Below, in pieces: positions 1 through 8,732 of a DNA stretch of 64,000 bases (within the stretch, counting starts at the first letter, position 1; every line of letters begins with the position of its first letter). The stretch is from Cobetia amphilecti (GTDB taxonomy: Bacteria > Pseudomonadota > Gammaproteobacteria > Pseudomonadales > Halomonadaceae). The stretch lies in assembly GCF_030010415.1 (NCBI RefSeq), contig NZ_JASCSA010000001.1, one strand, 5' to 3'. Made by a program: the position numbers and the translations under genes. The notes under the pieces were generated by a model that saw only the letters and a program-made list of their open reading frames with translations, searched no databases and had not been told where the DNA came from.

Positions 1-2
1 TC

Positions 3-221
3 ACTCCCGCCAGGCTGACGGCGCAGACTCGCCAGCAGATCGAGCAGGCCGTGCAGGCCGATTTCTCACCGCTCAGTGACGTGCGCGGCTCACGCGAGTA
101 TCGCCTGCTGGCCGCCAGCCATCTGATTCCCCGCGTGGCCCAGCGCATCCTGAATGAGCGTCAGACCACGACTTCCCTCACGCCACTGGAGAGCCTCGAT
201 GCGTACCTTGCACAGTCTTGA
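3..221 (+). CDS. xdhA: Xanthine dehydrogenase small (FAD/2Fe-2S) subunit, C-terminal fragment
   Basis: Only the last 72 codons lie in the window; the gene starts upstream of it. The frame reads TPARLTAQTRQQIEQAV near its start and ends DAYLAQS followed by TGA. The piece TRQQIEQAV...DVRGSREYRLLAA is the usual C-terminal helix and GSxxYR signature of the CO-dehydrogenase flavoprotein C-terminal domain, which completes the FAD subunit of bacterial xanthine dehydrogenase. The subunit passes electrons from the molybdenum subunit through 2Fe-2S centres to FAD and NAD. Its stop overlaps the first codons of xdhB by 23 bp, so the two are translationally linked. The assignment rests on this fragment plus the xdhB and xdhC neighbours. 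Confidence 0.85.
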   Translation, partial: TPARLTAQTRQQIEQAVQADFSPLSDVRGSREYRLLAASHLIPRVAQRILNERQTTTSLTPLESLDAYLAQS

Positions 222-2613
222 GTCCGACGCCAGCGCCGCGCCGGCCGCCCCCGTTCTCCAGTCACGTCAGCATGAAAGCGCCCAGCGCCATGTCAGCGGC
301 TCGGCGCGTTATGTGGATGACCTGCCACTGCCCACCGGCACGCTGCATCTGGCCATCGGCATGAGCGAGGTCGCGCACGCCACTCTGGATGCGCTGGATC
401 TCGAAGCGGTGCGCCGTGCCCCCGGCGTGGTCTGCGTGCTCAGCGCCGCCGACATCCCCGGTCACAGCGATGTGGGGCCGGTCTTCCCCGGCGACCCGCT
501 GCTGGTCAGTGACATCATCAGCCATCATGGTCAGGCACTGTTCGTGGTCGCCGCCGACAGCGAGCGCGCGGCACGTCAGGCGGCGCGACTGGCCAAGGTC
601 GCCACCACGCCCCTGCCGGTGTGCCTCGACCCGCGCGAGGCGGCCAACCGCGGTGATCTGGTGCGCCCGACCCACACCCAGGCACGGCTTGCCAATGGTC
701 GCGCCGGCGATCTCGACAGCATCAGCAACAAACTCGCCAAATCCGCCTGGCAATTGAGCGGTGAGCTGGAAAGCGGCGGCCAGGAACACTTCTATCTGGA
801 GAGTCAAGCCGCACTGGCCTTGCCCGGCGAAGATGACGAGATGCTGGTGCACAGCTCCTCCCAGCACCCCAGCGAAGTCCAGAAGCTGATCGCCGAAGTG
901 CTCGGCGTGCCCTTCCACGCCATCACGGTGGAGACCCGCCGCATGGGGGGCGGCTTCGGCGGCAAGGAAACCCAGGCCGCACCGGTGGCCTGTCTGGCCG
1001 CGATGATCGCTCGGCGCACGGGCCGCGCGGCACGCCTGCGGCTGGCACGCGCAGATGACATGCGCCTGACCGGCAAGCGCCACCCTTTCCACCACCGCTA
1101 TGAATTCGGTGTCGATGACAGCGGGCGCATCGAGTCCGCCATCATCGAGCTGACCGGCGACTGCGGCCACTCGCCGGATCTTTCGGATGCCATCGTCGAT
1201 CGCGCCATGTTCCATGCCGACAATGCCTACTACCTCGGCAATGCCCACGTGCGCGGCATTCGCGCACGCACCAATGTGGCGTCCAATACCGCCTTCCGCG
1301 GTTTTGGCGGCCCTCAGGGCATGTTGGCGGTCGAGTCCGCGATGGAGGATATCGCCCGGCGTCTGGGGCGTGACCCGCTGGAGATCCGCAAGCGCAATCT
1401 CTACTGCGAGGGCCGTGAGACCACGCACTATGGCCAACACGTCAATCAGCACCCGCTGTTGGCGACCCTGATCGATCAGCTCGAGGACAGTGGCCGCTAC
1501 TGGGCGCGCCGCGCCGAGATACGCGCCTTCAATGCCGCCAATCCGGTGGTCAGGAAGGGGCTGGCGCTGACACCGGTCAAGTTCGGCATCTCCTTCACCG
1601 CCAAGCACTTCAATCAGGCAGGCGCCCTGGTGCATGTCTACACCGATGGCAGCGTGCAGGTGAATCACGGCGGCACCGAGATGGGCCAGGGCCTGCACAC
1701 CAAGATCACCCAGGTCGCGGCGCGTGAACTGGGGCTGAGCGTGGACAAGGTACGCATCACCGCCACCCGCACCGACAAAGTGCCCAACACCTCGCCGACG
1801 GCGGCAAGCTCCGGCGCGGACCTCAACGGCATGGCGACGCGTGATGCCTGCCTGCGCCTCAAGATGCGCCTGCTCGACTTCGCCGCCGAGCATCTCGCCC
1901 AGCCACGCGTCAGCCTGAGCCTCACGGATGGCGAGCTGCATGGCCCGAGCGGTGTGCTGATGACCTGGGGCGAGCTGATCCAGGCGGCATACCTGGAACG
2001 CATCTCACTGTCCGATAAGGGCTTCTATGCCACCCCGGATATCCATTACGATCGCGCCAGCGGCACCGGTCACCCCTTCTACTACTACGCCTTCGGCGCG
2101 GCGCTGTGCGAAGTGGTCGTCGATACGCTGAGTGGTGAATACCGCCTGGAAAGCGCCGAGATCCTGCACGATGTCGGTGATTCGCTCAATCCGGCCATCG
2201 ACATCGGCCAGATCGAGGGCGGCTTCGTGCAGGGAATGGGCTGGCTGACGACGGAGGAGCTCAAGTGGAACGAGGATGGCCGGCTGCTCACCGATGGCCC
2301 GGCGACCTACAAGATTCCGGCGATCAGTGACGTGCCGGCTGGCGCGCTCAAGGTGCGCCTGCTGGAGGGACATCCCAACTCGGCCGCCAGCATCTATCGC
2401 TCCAAGGCGGTCGGCGAGCCGCCCTTCATGCTCGCCATCAGCGTGTGGGCGGCGTTGCGCGATGCGCTGGCCTCGCTGACCGACTATCGCCGCGCGGTGC
2501 GCCTGGATACCCCGGCCACGCCGGAGCGCGTGATGCTGGCGGCGCGCGAACAGCGTGACTGGCAGGAGCAGCACGACACTGCTGGCGCAGAGCCAACGCA
2601 GGTGCCGTCATGA
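199..2613 (+). CDS. xdhB: Xanthine dehydrogenase large (molybdopterin) subunit
   Basis: Oxidises hypoxanthine and xanthine to urate at the molybdenum cofactor, together with the small subunit. The chosen start gives 804 residues, a normal XdhB length; a longer frame begins at 154 but would overlap xdhA further and adds non-conserved residues. The a/b hammerhead domain fills roughly residues 20-145. Molybdopterin-binding motifs are visible: GGGFGGKE at 250-257, FRGFGGPQG near 366, and EMGQGLHTK further on. The catalytic glutamate sits in KAVGEPPF (E740). The gene overlaps xdhC by the ATGA arrangement, so xdhA-xdhB-xdhC-guaD reads as one operon. Confidence in family and reaction is high; preference for xanthine rather than another purine is inferred from the neighbours. 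Confidence 0.95.
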   Translation: MRTLHSLESDASAAPAAPVLQSRQHESAQRHVSGSARYVDDLPLPTGTLHLAIGMSEVAHATLDALDLEAVRRAPGVVCVLSAADIPGHSDVGPVFPGDPLLVSDIISHHGQALFVVAADSERAARQAARLAKVATTPLPVCLDPREAANRGDLVRPTHTQARLANGRAGDLDSISNKLAKSAWQLSGELESGGQEHFYLESQAALALPGEDDEMLVHSSSQHPSEVQKLIAEVLGVPFHAITVETRRMGGGFGGKETQAAPVACLAAMIARRTGRAARLRLARADDMRLTGKRHPFHHRYEFGVDDSGRIESAIIELTGDCGHSPDLSDAIVDRAMFHADNAYYLGNAHVRGIRARTNVASNTAFRGFGGPQGMLAVESAMEDIARRLGRDPLEIRKRNLYCEGRETTHYGQHVNQHPLLATLIDQLEDSGRYWARRAEIRAFNAANPVVRKGLALTPVKFGISFTAKHFNQAGALVHVYTDGSVQVNHGGTEMGQGLHTKITQVAARELGLSVDKVRITATRTDKVPNTSPTAASSGADLNGMATRDACLRLKMRLLDFAAEHLAQPRVSLSLTDGELHGPSGVLMTWGELIQAAYLERISLSDKGFYATPDIHYDRASGTGHPFYYYAFGAALCEVVVDTLSGEYRLESAEILHDVGDSLNPAIDIGQIEGGFVQGMGWLTTEELKWNEDGRLLTDGPATYKIPAISDVPAGALKVRLLEGHPNSAASIYRSKAVGEPPFMLAISVWAALRDALASLTDYRRAVRLDTPATPERVMLAAREQRDWQEQHDTAGAEPTQVPS

Positions 2614-3647
2614 ATGTCGACAAGAGTGCCGTCATGAATGCAAAGAGTGCCGCGACCGGCCGCTGGTATCAGGCGCTCGCCGAGGCCCAGGCAGCATTGA
2701 CGGCGCATGCACTGGCCACCGTGGTGACGGTGGCGGGCTCTGCCCCGCGTGGTGCCGGCAGCAAGATGCTGATCACCCCCGATACGCTGCACGACAGCCT
2801 CGGCGGCGGTCGGCTGGAGCAGCTGGTGGTGGAGCGCGCTCGCGGGATGCTGGCCCGGGGACAATCTGGCTGCCTGCTCGAGGAGATCGCGCTCGGCCAG
2901 CATGCCCAGCAATGCTGTGGCGGCCATGTGCAGGTGCTGATCGAGCTGTACCCGGCACTTGCGCCACGGCTGGCCCTGTTCGGCGCCGGCCATGTCGGGC
3001 AGGCGATCGTCACGCTGCTGGCACCGCTGGGCTGGCAGATCGACTGGCGGGACTCACGCCCCGAGCAGCTCACGGCCGCCACGACTCCCGCGGGTTGCGA
3101 GGGTCGTGTAGAACGTCAGGCGTTCAATATCCTGACTGACTTGCCGACCGCGAAAGCCGCGCCCGCCAGTGAATCACTGCCCGTGATGGCGGGCAGCCAT
3201 GTGCTGGTATTGACCCATGACCATGTCGAGGACCAGGCGCTGATCGCCGCGCTCGCACCACGTGATGACCTGGCCTCGCTGGGGCTGATCGGTTCCAGCA
3301 GCAAGTGGGCGCGCTTTCGCCAGCGCCTGCGCAGCGATCTCGAGGAGCATCAGATCGCCCGCGTTCGCTGTCCGATTGGCGTGCCCGGCATTCCCGGCAA
3401 ACGCCCTGAGGAAATCGCGATTGGCGTCGTCGCGGAACTGCTGCAGATCGAGGCGCGGCGCAGTGACGAAGCGGCCGTGAACTCGCCCGACAAGGCCACC
3501 GGACATGGCGCGTCTCTCCAAGGCACGTCAGCCCAGGGCACGTCACTGGACAGCCATGGGCTGACGCGTCAGGGTGCCCGCCAGCTGCGCGCCCATTTTG
3601 CTCCTGACGCGATGCACCAGACAGAAACGACACAGAAGGCCGAATGA
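2610..3647 (+). CDS. xdhC: XdhC-type molybdenum cofactor insertion/sulfuration chaperone
   Basis: XdhC binds molybdenum cofactor, presents it for sulfuration and delivers it to XdhB; it is not part of the final enzyme. The N-terminal XdhC/CoxI domain shows GSAPRGAGSKML and the cysteine-bearing stretch QQCCGGHVQVLIELYP. The C-terminal Rossmann-type domain shows LFGAGHVGQAIV and LGLIGSSSKWARFR. At 345 residues it is longer than usual; the last ~50 residues, rich in Gly, Ser, Gln and His, look like a low-complexity tail of no known function. The start codon overlaps the xdhB stop and its own stop overlaps the guaD start, both by four bases. A second ATG eight codons downstream could also serve. 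Confidence 0.93.
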   Translation: MNVDKSAVMNAKSAATGRWYQALAEAQAALTAHALATVVTVAGSAPRGAGSKMLITPDTLHDSLGGGRLEQLVVERARGMLARGQSGCLLEEIALGQHAQQCCGGHVQVLIELYPALAPRLALFGAGHVGQAIVTLLAPLGWQIDWRDSRPEQLTAATTPAGCEGRVERQAFNILTDLPTAKAAPASESLPVMAGSHVLVLTHDHVEDQALIAALAPRDDLASLGLIGSSSKWARFRQRLRSDLEEHQIARVRCPIGVPGIPGKRPEEIAIGVVAELLQIEARRSDEAAVNSPDKATGHGASLQGTSAQGTSLDSHGLTRQGARQLRAHFAPDAMHQTETTQKAE

Positions 3648-5254
3648 TGACTGACCAAGACACGTCGCACACTGCGGCCTGCCACCTGGATGAGCAGCGC
3701 CTGACGGCAGCCCTGCGCGCGGCCGCCAAGGACGCTTCCTGCGTCAGCCTACTGCGCGGAGCGCTGCTGCATTTCGTCGCCGACCCTGCAGACGCCATGC
3801 TGAGTGAGGCGGTCTCGAGCGATGGCAACGATAAGCAAGATAGCAATCAAGGAAACAGCAACAGCCGAGCCTCTGACATGGCGGCGACCCTGGCACGCGC
3901 CGTCGAACACTACACCGATGCGCTGCTGGTGATGCATGCAGGCCATGTGGTCGCCGTGGGGGATCATCGCTCGCTTGTCCGACATGAGGCCGTGGGCGAG
4001 CTGATGCGCCTGTCTCCGCCGCGTAACGTCGAAGGCCTGATGATGCCGGGCTTCATCGATACCCATGTGCACTTCCCGCAGCTGGATATCATCGCAAGCT
4101 ACGGCCACTGCCTGATCGACTGGCTGAATACCTACACCTTCCCCGCCGAGCAGCGTTTCGCCGACCCCGCACATGCCGCCGAGGTCGCCGATGCCTTCCT
4201 CGATGCGCTGCTGTGTCATGGCTCGACCAGCGCCCAGGTGTTCGCCACCTCACATGCCACCAGTGCCGATGCCCTGTTCCGGGCTGCCCGGGCGCGCGAC
4301 ATGCGCGTACACGCCGGGCGCGTGATGATGGACCGCAATGCCCCGCCCGCTCTGCTGGACTCCGGGGTCACCGCGCTCAAGGACGATGAGCGCCTGATCG
4401 CCGACTGGCACGGGCGTGACCGCCTCGGCTATGTGCTGACGCCGCGCTTCGCGCCGACCTCCACGCCCGAGCAGCTGAAGGCTGCCGGCCAACTGCTCAA
4501 GAGCCAGCCGGACCTGCACCTGCAGACCCACCTGGCCGAGAATCTCGATGAGGTGAAGTGGGTCGCCGAGCTGTTCCCCGACGCTCGGGATTATCTGGCG
4601 GTCTATGAGGATGTCGGCCTGAGCCATGAGCGCACCACCTTCGCCCACGGTATCCACCTGGACGATGGCATGCGTCAGCGCATCGCGGATCAGGGCGCCA
4701 GCATCGCCTTCTGCCCGACCTCCAACCTGTTTCTCGGCAGCGGACTCTTCGATCGCGCCAGTGCCCGCGCCATGGGCATGAACATCAGCATCGCCACCGA
4801 TGTCGGCGGTGGCTCCAGCCTGTGTGAGCTGGAGAGCCTCAAGGCCGCCTATCAGATCGGCCAGCTTCACGGCGCTGTCGCCCATGATGTGGCGGGGCTT
4901 GAGTCACGCGCCAATCAACCGCTGACACCCTGGCAGGGCTTCTATCAACTGACGCTGGGCAATGCGCGGGCCATGCGTCTGCAAGACAAGGTCGGCAACC
5001 TGCGTCCGGGCATGGAAGCCGATGTCATCGTGCTCGACCCCGCTGCCACGCCCTTGCTGGCACGGCGCACGCGCTGGGGTCAGTCCAGCCAGGTATCGCT
5101 GCAGGAGGTGCTGTTCGCATTGATGATGCTGGGCGACGACCGCGTGATACGCGAAGTCCATGTGGCGGGCCAGTGCCGCAAGCTGCACGGCCTGATGCTG
5201 AGTGCTTCTTCTGAGACGCCATCCAGAGAGCCTGCCGCAGCATTAATGCCATGA
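3644..5254 (+). CDS. guaD: Guanine deaminase
   Basis: Hydrolyses guanine to xanthine and ammonia, feeding the xanthine dehydrogenase encoded just upstream. It is an amidohydrolase-superfamily protein with the metal-binding HxH at H141 and H143 (GFIDTHVHFPQ). It also has the substrate segment MMDRNAP, THLAEN with the later zinc ligand, FAHGIHL, AFCPTSNLFLGSGLFD, and the catalytic aspartate region ATDVGGGSS. The protein is 536 residues against about 440 for E. coli GuaD. The excess is N-terminal, including a low-complexity insert around residues 55-80 rich in Asn, Asp, Ser and Gln. It is translationally coupled to xdhC and is the last gene before a strong terminator. Confidence 0.95.
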   Translation: MMTDQDTSHTAACHLDEQRLTAALRAAAKDASCVSLLRGALLHFVADPADAMLSEAVSSDGNDKQDSNQGNSNSRASDMAATLARAVEHYTDALLVMHAGHVVAVGDHRSLVRHEAVGELMRLSPPRNVEGLMMPGFIDTHVHFPQLDIIASYGHCLIDWLNTYTFPAEQRFADPAHAAEVADAFLDALLCHGSTSAQVFATSHATSADALFRAARARDMRVHAGRVMMDRNAPPALLDSGVTALKDDERLIADWHGRDRLGYVLTPRFAPTSTPEQLKAAGQLLKSQPDLHLQTHLAENLDEVKWVAELFPDARDYLAVYEDVGLSHERTTFAHGIHLDDGMRQRIADQGASIAFCPTSNLFLGSGLFDRASARAMGMNISIATDVGGGSSLCELESLKAAYQIGQLHGAVAHDVAGLESRANQPLTPWQGFYQLTLGNARAMRLQDKVGNLRPGMEADVIVLDPAATPLLARRTRWGQSSQVSLQEVLFALMMLGDDRVIREVHVAGQCRKLHGLMLSASSETPSREPAAALMP

Positions 5255-5285
5255 AAGCATCACAGCGATGACAAGTAATTGACAT

Positions 5286-5319
5286 ATGGCACCAATTCTC
5301 GGGATTGGTGCCATTTTTT
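5286..5319 (+). terminator. Rho-independent terminator after guaD
   Basis: A perfect 11-bp stem (ATGGCACCAAT / ATTGGTGCCAT) with a 7-base loop is followed by a run of five T. It lies 32 bases after the guaD stop and closes the xdhABC-guaD transcript. Confidence 0.9.
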
Positions 5320-5465
5320 CATCTTAAAGATGCGCGCAACGCGGATACTCAACGCTGAATCCACTCGCTATGATGGCGACATCTTCTTCTACAAGTCTTT
5401 CCACAAGGCTTCTCACAAGGTCATGGACGCTCAGCGACTGGCCTGCCACTACGAGGACCATCATC

Positions 5466-6125
5466 ATGACTCCCACCGCCATCATGCAACGTCGTTATTC
5501 CACCAAGGCCTTCGATCCGGCACGCAAGATCAGCGCCGCCGACTGGCAGGAACTGGAAAACGTGATGCGCCTGAGCGCCTCCAGCGTCAATTCCCAGCCG
5601 TGGCACTTCCTGGTGCTGGAATCCGACGATGCCAAGCAGCGCTTCGCGCGCGCCGGTACCGATGACAAGTACGCCTTCAACTCGCCGAAGATCACCGATG
5701 CGTCTCACGTCGTGCTGTTCTGCACTCGCTCCACCCTGGACGACGACTACCTGAACCACCTGCTGGACACCGAAGCGTCTGATGGCCGCTTCAAGAAGGA
5801 TGACGAGTTCAGCGCGATGATGGACGGCGCGCGTCGTCTGTTCATCGACCTGCACCGTCATGACCTCAAGGACCTGCAGCACTGGATGGACAAGCAGGTT
5901 TATCTCAACTACGGCAGCCTGCTGTATGCCGCCTCCAGCCTGAACATCGATGCGGTGCCGCTGGAAGGCATCGACCCGGTGGCACTGGATGCGGAATTCG
6001 GCCTGCGCGAGAAAGGCTTCAACGCCCTGGTCGCCGTGAGCCTGGGTTACCGCGCCGCTGACGATTTCAATGCCGAGCTGCCCAAGTCCCGTCTGCCGGC
6101 AGACGAGATCTTCACTCGCCTGTAA
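5466..6125 (+). CDS. nfsB: NfsB-type oxygen-insensitive NAD(P)H nitroreductase
   Basis: An FMN flavoenzyme predicted to reduce nitroaromatics and quinones two electrons at a time in the cytoplasm. At 219 residues it matches E. coli NfsB (217) almost end to end: RRYSTKAFDPARKI at the N-terminus (FMN phosphate contacts), SSVNSQPWHFLV, DASHVVLFCTR, DADGRF-like EASDGRF, MDKQVYLNYG, and the C-terminal LPKSRLP. The start was placed at an ATG with GAGGA eight bases upstream; an in-frame ATG at 5370 would add 32 residues without family similarity. It stands alone between a terminator and a 290-bp gap. A link to purine catabolism is not evident. Confidence 0.92.
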   Translation: MTPTAIMQRRYSTKAFDPARKISAADWQELENVMRLSASSVNSQPWHFLVLESDDAKQRFARAGTDDKYAFNSPKITDASHVVLFCTRSTLDDDYLNHLLDTEASDGRFKKDDEFSAMMDGARRLFIDLHRHDLKDLQHWMDKQVYLNYGSLLYAASSLNIDAVPLEGIDPVALDAEFGLREKGFNALVAVSLGYRAADDFNAELPKSRLPADEIFTRL

Positions 6126-6237
6126 GGCTCGCTCTCAAGGCCGGGCTCTCAGCAGCTGGCGCTCAAGAGCGGATTCTGAAGATCTGTTCACAGCAGCTGT
6201 CCGCAAGACATCGACGTGTCCGCCTTGCGGGCCAACG

Positions 6238-6273
6238 GCGGGCACGGGGGGGCAAGTCGCTGCCCGTGCCCGC
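6238..6273. repeat. Perfect GC-rich inverted repeat between nfsB and the ABM gene
   Basis: An 11-bp perfect stem (GCGGGCACGGG / CCCGTGCCCGC) with a 14-base loop and no T-tract. It could be a factor-assisted terminator after nfsB or an RNA stabiliser. The rest of 6126-6418 holds no gene that I can support. Confidence 0.55.
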
Positions 6274-6418
6274 CGCATTGCATCCCGATGGCGGACATGC
6301 CACCTTTTCGAGGCAGACCAGCGCAGTGCATTCCCGGCGGCGATGGCCGGCTTGCGTGCCTGATTTATTTCGCCCATCCGTTACGTCCACTTCTTACGCC
6401 CACGACAGGATTCATGCC

Positions 6419-6727
6419 ATGTCCATCAAGCTTATCGCGACACTGACCTTCCCCGCCGACCAGCAGGACAAGGCACGCGATGCTCTCGCCGAACTGGTCG
6501 AGAAGAGCCAGTCCGACAAGGGCTGCCTGCAGTACGAATTCTTCGCGATCGACAAGAACGTCGCGGAAGGTGAGCCAGTACCGGAAGGCGACTTCGTGGT
6601 ACTGGAAGAATGGTGGGATGAAGACGCCATCGAAGCCCACGTGGCCACCGAGCACTTCCAGGGCTTCCTGAGCACCTTCGGCGAAGGTGAGATCAGCCTC
6701 AATATCCAGCGCCTGCTGACGCCCTGA
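6419..6727 (+). CDS. ABM-domain (antibiotic biosynthesis monooxygenase-like) quinol monooxygenase
   Basis: A 102-residue single-domain protein of the dimeric alpha+beta ABM/YgiN family. Visible features are IKLIATLTFPADQQDKARDAL, the conserved DKGCLQYEFF, VVLEEWWDEDAIEAH, and the closing TEHFQGF. YgiN-like members oxidise quinols without a cofactor; others act in haem or polyketide chemistry, so the substrate is unknown. The start ATG is preceded by AGGA at eight bases and matches family length; a longer frame extends upstream with no similarity. It follows NfsB, another quinone-active enzyme, at 290 bp, which may hint at quinone stress. A terminator follows. Confidence 0.85.
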   Translation: MSIKLIATLTFPADQQDKARDALAELVEKSQSDKGCLQYEFFAIDKNVAEGEPVPEGDFVVLEEWWDEDAIEAHVATEHFQGFLSTFGEGEISLNIQRLLTP

Positions 6728-6776
6728 GCCGCTGGGCGTACTTTCGCTCAGACAAGGCGCCGCGAGAGCAAAGACA

Positions 6777-6811
6777 GATCCCCGCCGGGCATCACGCCCG
6801 GCGGGGATCTT
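6777..6811 (+). terminator. Strong hairpin terminator after the ABM gene
   Basis: A perfect 14-bp stem (GATCCCCGCCGGGC and its complement) with a 5-base loop, followed by only a short T stretch. It separates the ABM gene from the purine permease transcript. Confidence 0.75.
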
Positions 6812-6897
6812 GCGTTTGTGGCACACGGGCCTGGCCTGCTCATCCCCTGGCCTGGCCGCGGGACACGCAACAAGTGATGGAAAAATCGATACGAGCA

Positions 6898-6926
6898 CTG
6901 AACTTGGTTCACATCTTGCTTATAAT
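6898..6926 (+). promoter_or_regulatory. Candidate sigma-70 promoter of the purine permease
   Basis: A perfect -10 TATAAT (6921-6926) lies 17 bases after a weak -35 CTGAAC (6898-6903), about 77 bp before the permease start. The -10 is convincing; the -35 is poor, so an activator may be needed. Confidence 0.45.
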
Positions 6927-7002
6927 TGGCTGCCCGCGCTGAACAATCCAGTGCCCGACACCATTTCCGCCATTGCACCGCGAGCAGAACAAGGAGCGTC
7001 AC

Positions 7003-8433
7003 ATGAGCCAATCCTCTTCCGATTCCAAGGGGATCGACGAACCACTGCTCGGCCTCGAAAGCTGCCCGTCGGTCCCCATCTCGGCCCTCGCCGGCGCCCA
7101 GCATCTGCTGGCCAGTCTGGCCGGTATCATTGCACCGACATTGATCATCACCAGCGCGCTGGGCCTCGATGCCTACACCGCCAGCCTGCTGTCGATGGCA
7201 CTGGTGGTCTCCGGGGTCGCCACCTGGATCCAGTCCCAGCGCATCGGCCCGTTCGGCTCAGGGCTGTTGAGCATCCAGGGCACCAGTTTCAGCTTCGTGT
7301 CCGCGCTGATCACCGCCGGATTGATCGCTCGTTCGCAGAATGCCAGTGACGAACAGGTACTGGCGGTGCTGTTCGGCACCTGCCTGGCCGGCAGCCTGAT
7401 CGAGATGGCGCTGGGCACGGTGCTGCCGTGGCTCAAGCGGGTCATCACGCCCGTGGTCACCGGCGTGGTGGTGATGCTGATCGGCCTGAGCCTGATCCAG
7501 GTGGGCATGACGGACATCGGCGGCGGCTTCGGCGCCGAGGACTTCGGTGCGCCCGCCAATCTGGCACTGGCCGGTTGTGTGCTGATCACGGTGCTGGCCT
7601 GTCAGGTCTCGCGTCATCCGTGGCTGAGAATCGCCTCCATCTTCATCGGCATGGCCGTCGGCTGCATCATCGCCGCCATCGGTGGCCTCTATGATGCACC
7701 GCAGCTGGCCGATGCCGCCCTGCTGGCCCTGCCGCATCCGGCGACCCTGAATACAGGCTTCGATTTCTCGCTGGCCGCCTTCCTGCCGGTGGCCTTCATC
7801 TTCATGATCACCGCCATCGAGACGGTCGGTGACCTCACCGGCAGCGCACGCGCCTCGGGTCTCGCCGTGGATGATGAGCTACACCAGAAGCGTCTGCGCG
7901 GCGGCGTGCTGGGCGATGGCCTGAATTCCGCACTCGGCGCGCTGGCCGGCACCTTCCCCAACACCACCTTCAGCCAGAACACCGGCGTGATCCAGCTGAC
8001 CGGCATCGCCAGCCGCCATGTGGGCCGCTACGTGGCCGGCTTCCTGCTGCTGCTGGGCCTGTCGCCCTTCATCGCCACCCTGCTGACCCAGATGCCGCGC
8101 CCGGTGCTCGGTGCCACCACCACGCTGATGTTCGCGCTGATCGCGGTGTCCGGCATCCGCATCCTGATGGCGCAGCCCATCGGGCGTCGCGAGATGATGA
8201 TCATCGCGCTGGCCCTGGGGCTGGGGCTTGGCGTCGGCATGGTGCCGGATGTGCTGAACGCCATTCCGGGCGCCTTCGCCGATGCGCTGCGCTCGCCGAT
8301 CACCATGGGCGGCCTGACCGCCATCATCGCCGAGCTGCTGCTGCCGAAGATGGAAGACGCCGAGGTGTTCAACCCAAAAGCGAGTGAGCGTGAGTCCACC
8401 GACAGCATCAGCGCGGACCAGGAACACGCCTGA
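7003..8433 (+). CDS. NCS2-family purine/xanthine-urate permease
   Basis: A 476-residue inner-membrane protein of the nucleobase-ascorbate transporter (NCS2) family, expected to import a purine base or urate with protons. The NAT signature is exact: QNTGVIQLTG, within TTFSQNTGVIQLTG. The conserved acidic helix-8 segment reads ITAIETVGDLTG, as in the urate/xanthine branch rather than UraA-type uracil carriers. About 12-14 hydrophobic segments run from PISALAGAQHLLASL to the C-terminal LTAIIAELLLPK. AAGGAG six bases before the ATG fixes the start; an upstream in-frame ATG at 6973 is unlikely. The location next to guaD/xdh and ushA supports purine uptake. The exact substrate is inferred. Confidence 0.9.
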   Translation: MSQSSSDSKGIDEPLLGLESCPSVPISALAGAQHLLASLAGIIAPTLIITSALGLDAYTASLLSMALVVSGVATWIQSQRIGPFGSGLLSIQGTSFSFVSALITAGLIARSQNASDEQVLAVLFGTCLAGSLIEMALGTVLPWLKRVITPVVTGVVVMLIGLSLIQVGMTDIGGGFGAEDFGAPANLALAGCVLITVLACQVSRHPWLRIASIFIGMAVGCIIAAIGGLYDAPQLADAALLALPHPATLNTGFDFSLAAFLPVAFIFMITAIETVGDLTGSARASGLAVDDELHQKRLRGGVLGDGLNSALGALAGTFPNTTFSQNTGVIQLTGIASRHVGRYVAGFLLLLGLSPFIATLLTQMPRPVLGATTTLMFALIAVSGIRILMAQPIGRREMMIIALALGLGLGVGMVPDVLNAIPGAFADALRSPITMGGLTAIIAELLLPKMEDAEVFNPKASERESTDSISADQEHA

Positions 8434-8452
8434 CCCGCAGGCGCAGCGATGA

Positions 8453-8496
8453 GACATGAAAAGACCGGCGCATCATTGGCCGGTTTTTTCATGTCG
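8453..8496. terminator. Terminator after the purine permease
   Basis: A long imperfect stem, GACATGAAAA-GA-CCGGC pairing with GCCGG-TTTTTT-CATGTC, with an internal run of six T. The A-rich left arm gives a T-run on the other strand too, so it may work in both directions. Confidence 0.8.
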
Positions 8497-8732
8497 GTCT
8501 CCCTCTTCATGCCAGTCGATGACGCTCACAAGCGGCGCCAGCCTCGCACTTCGGGCGTCGGTCGTCCAATCTCCACAGCAATGAGGCAGACTGCATGGGG
8601 TTGTTCATGCCGTCCCCACCCTTCAAGCAGTTTTACCATCAACACTCTTGCAATCAGCACCCTGACAATCAGCACTCACAGATTTGAACGCGCCATTGCG
8701 CACCGGAGCCAGACACAAGGAACGTATCGCTC

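Noticed and set aside
262..1941. 559-codon open frame on the minus strand opposite xdhB
   Set aside because: High-GC shadow of a clearly conserved gene; its translation is rich in His, Gly and Ala with no recognisable domain.
6904..6909. TTGGTT as the -35 element of the permease promoter
   Set aside because: It lies only 11 bases from TATAAT, too close for sigma-70; the weaker CTGAAC at 17 bases was preferred.
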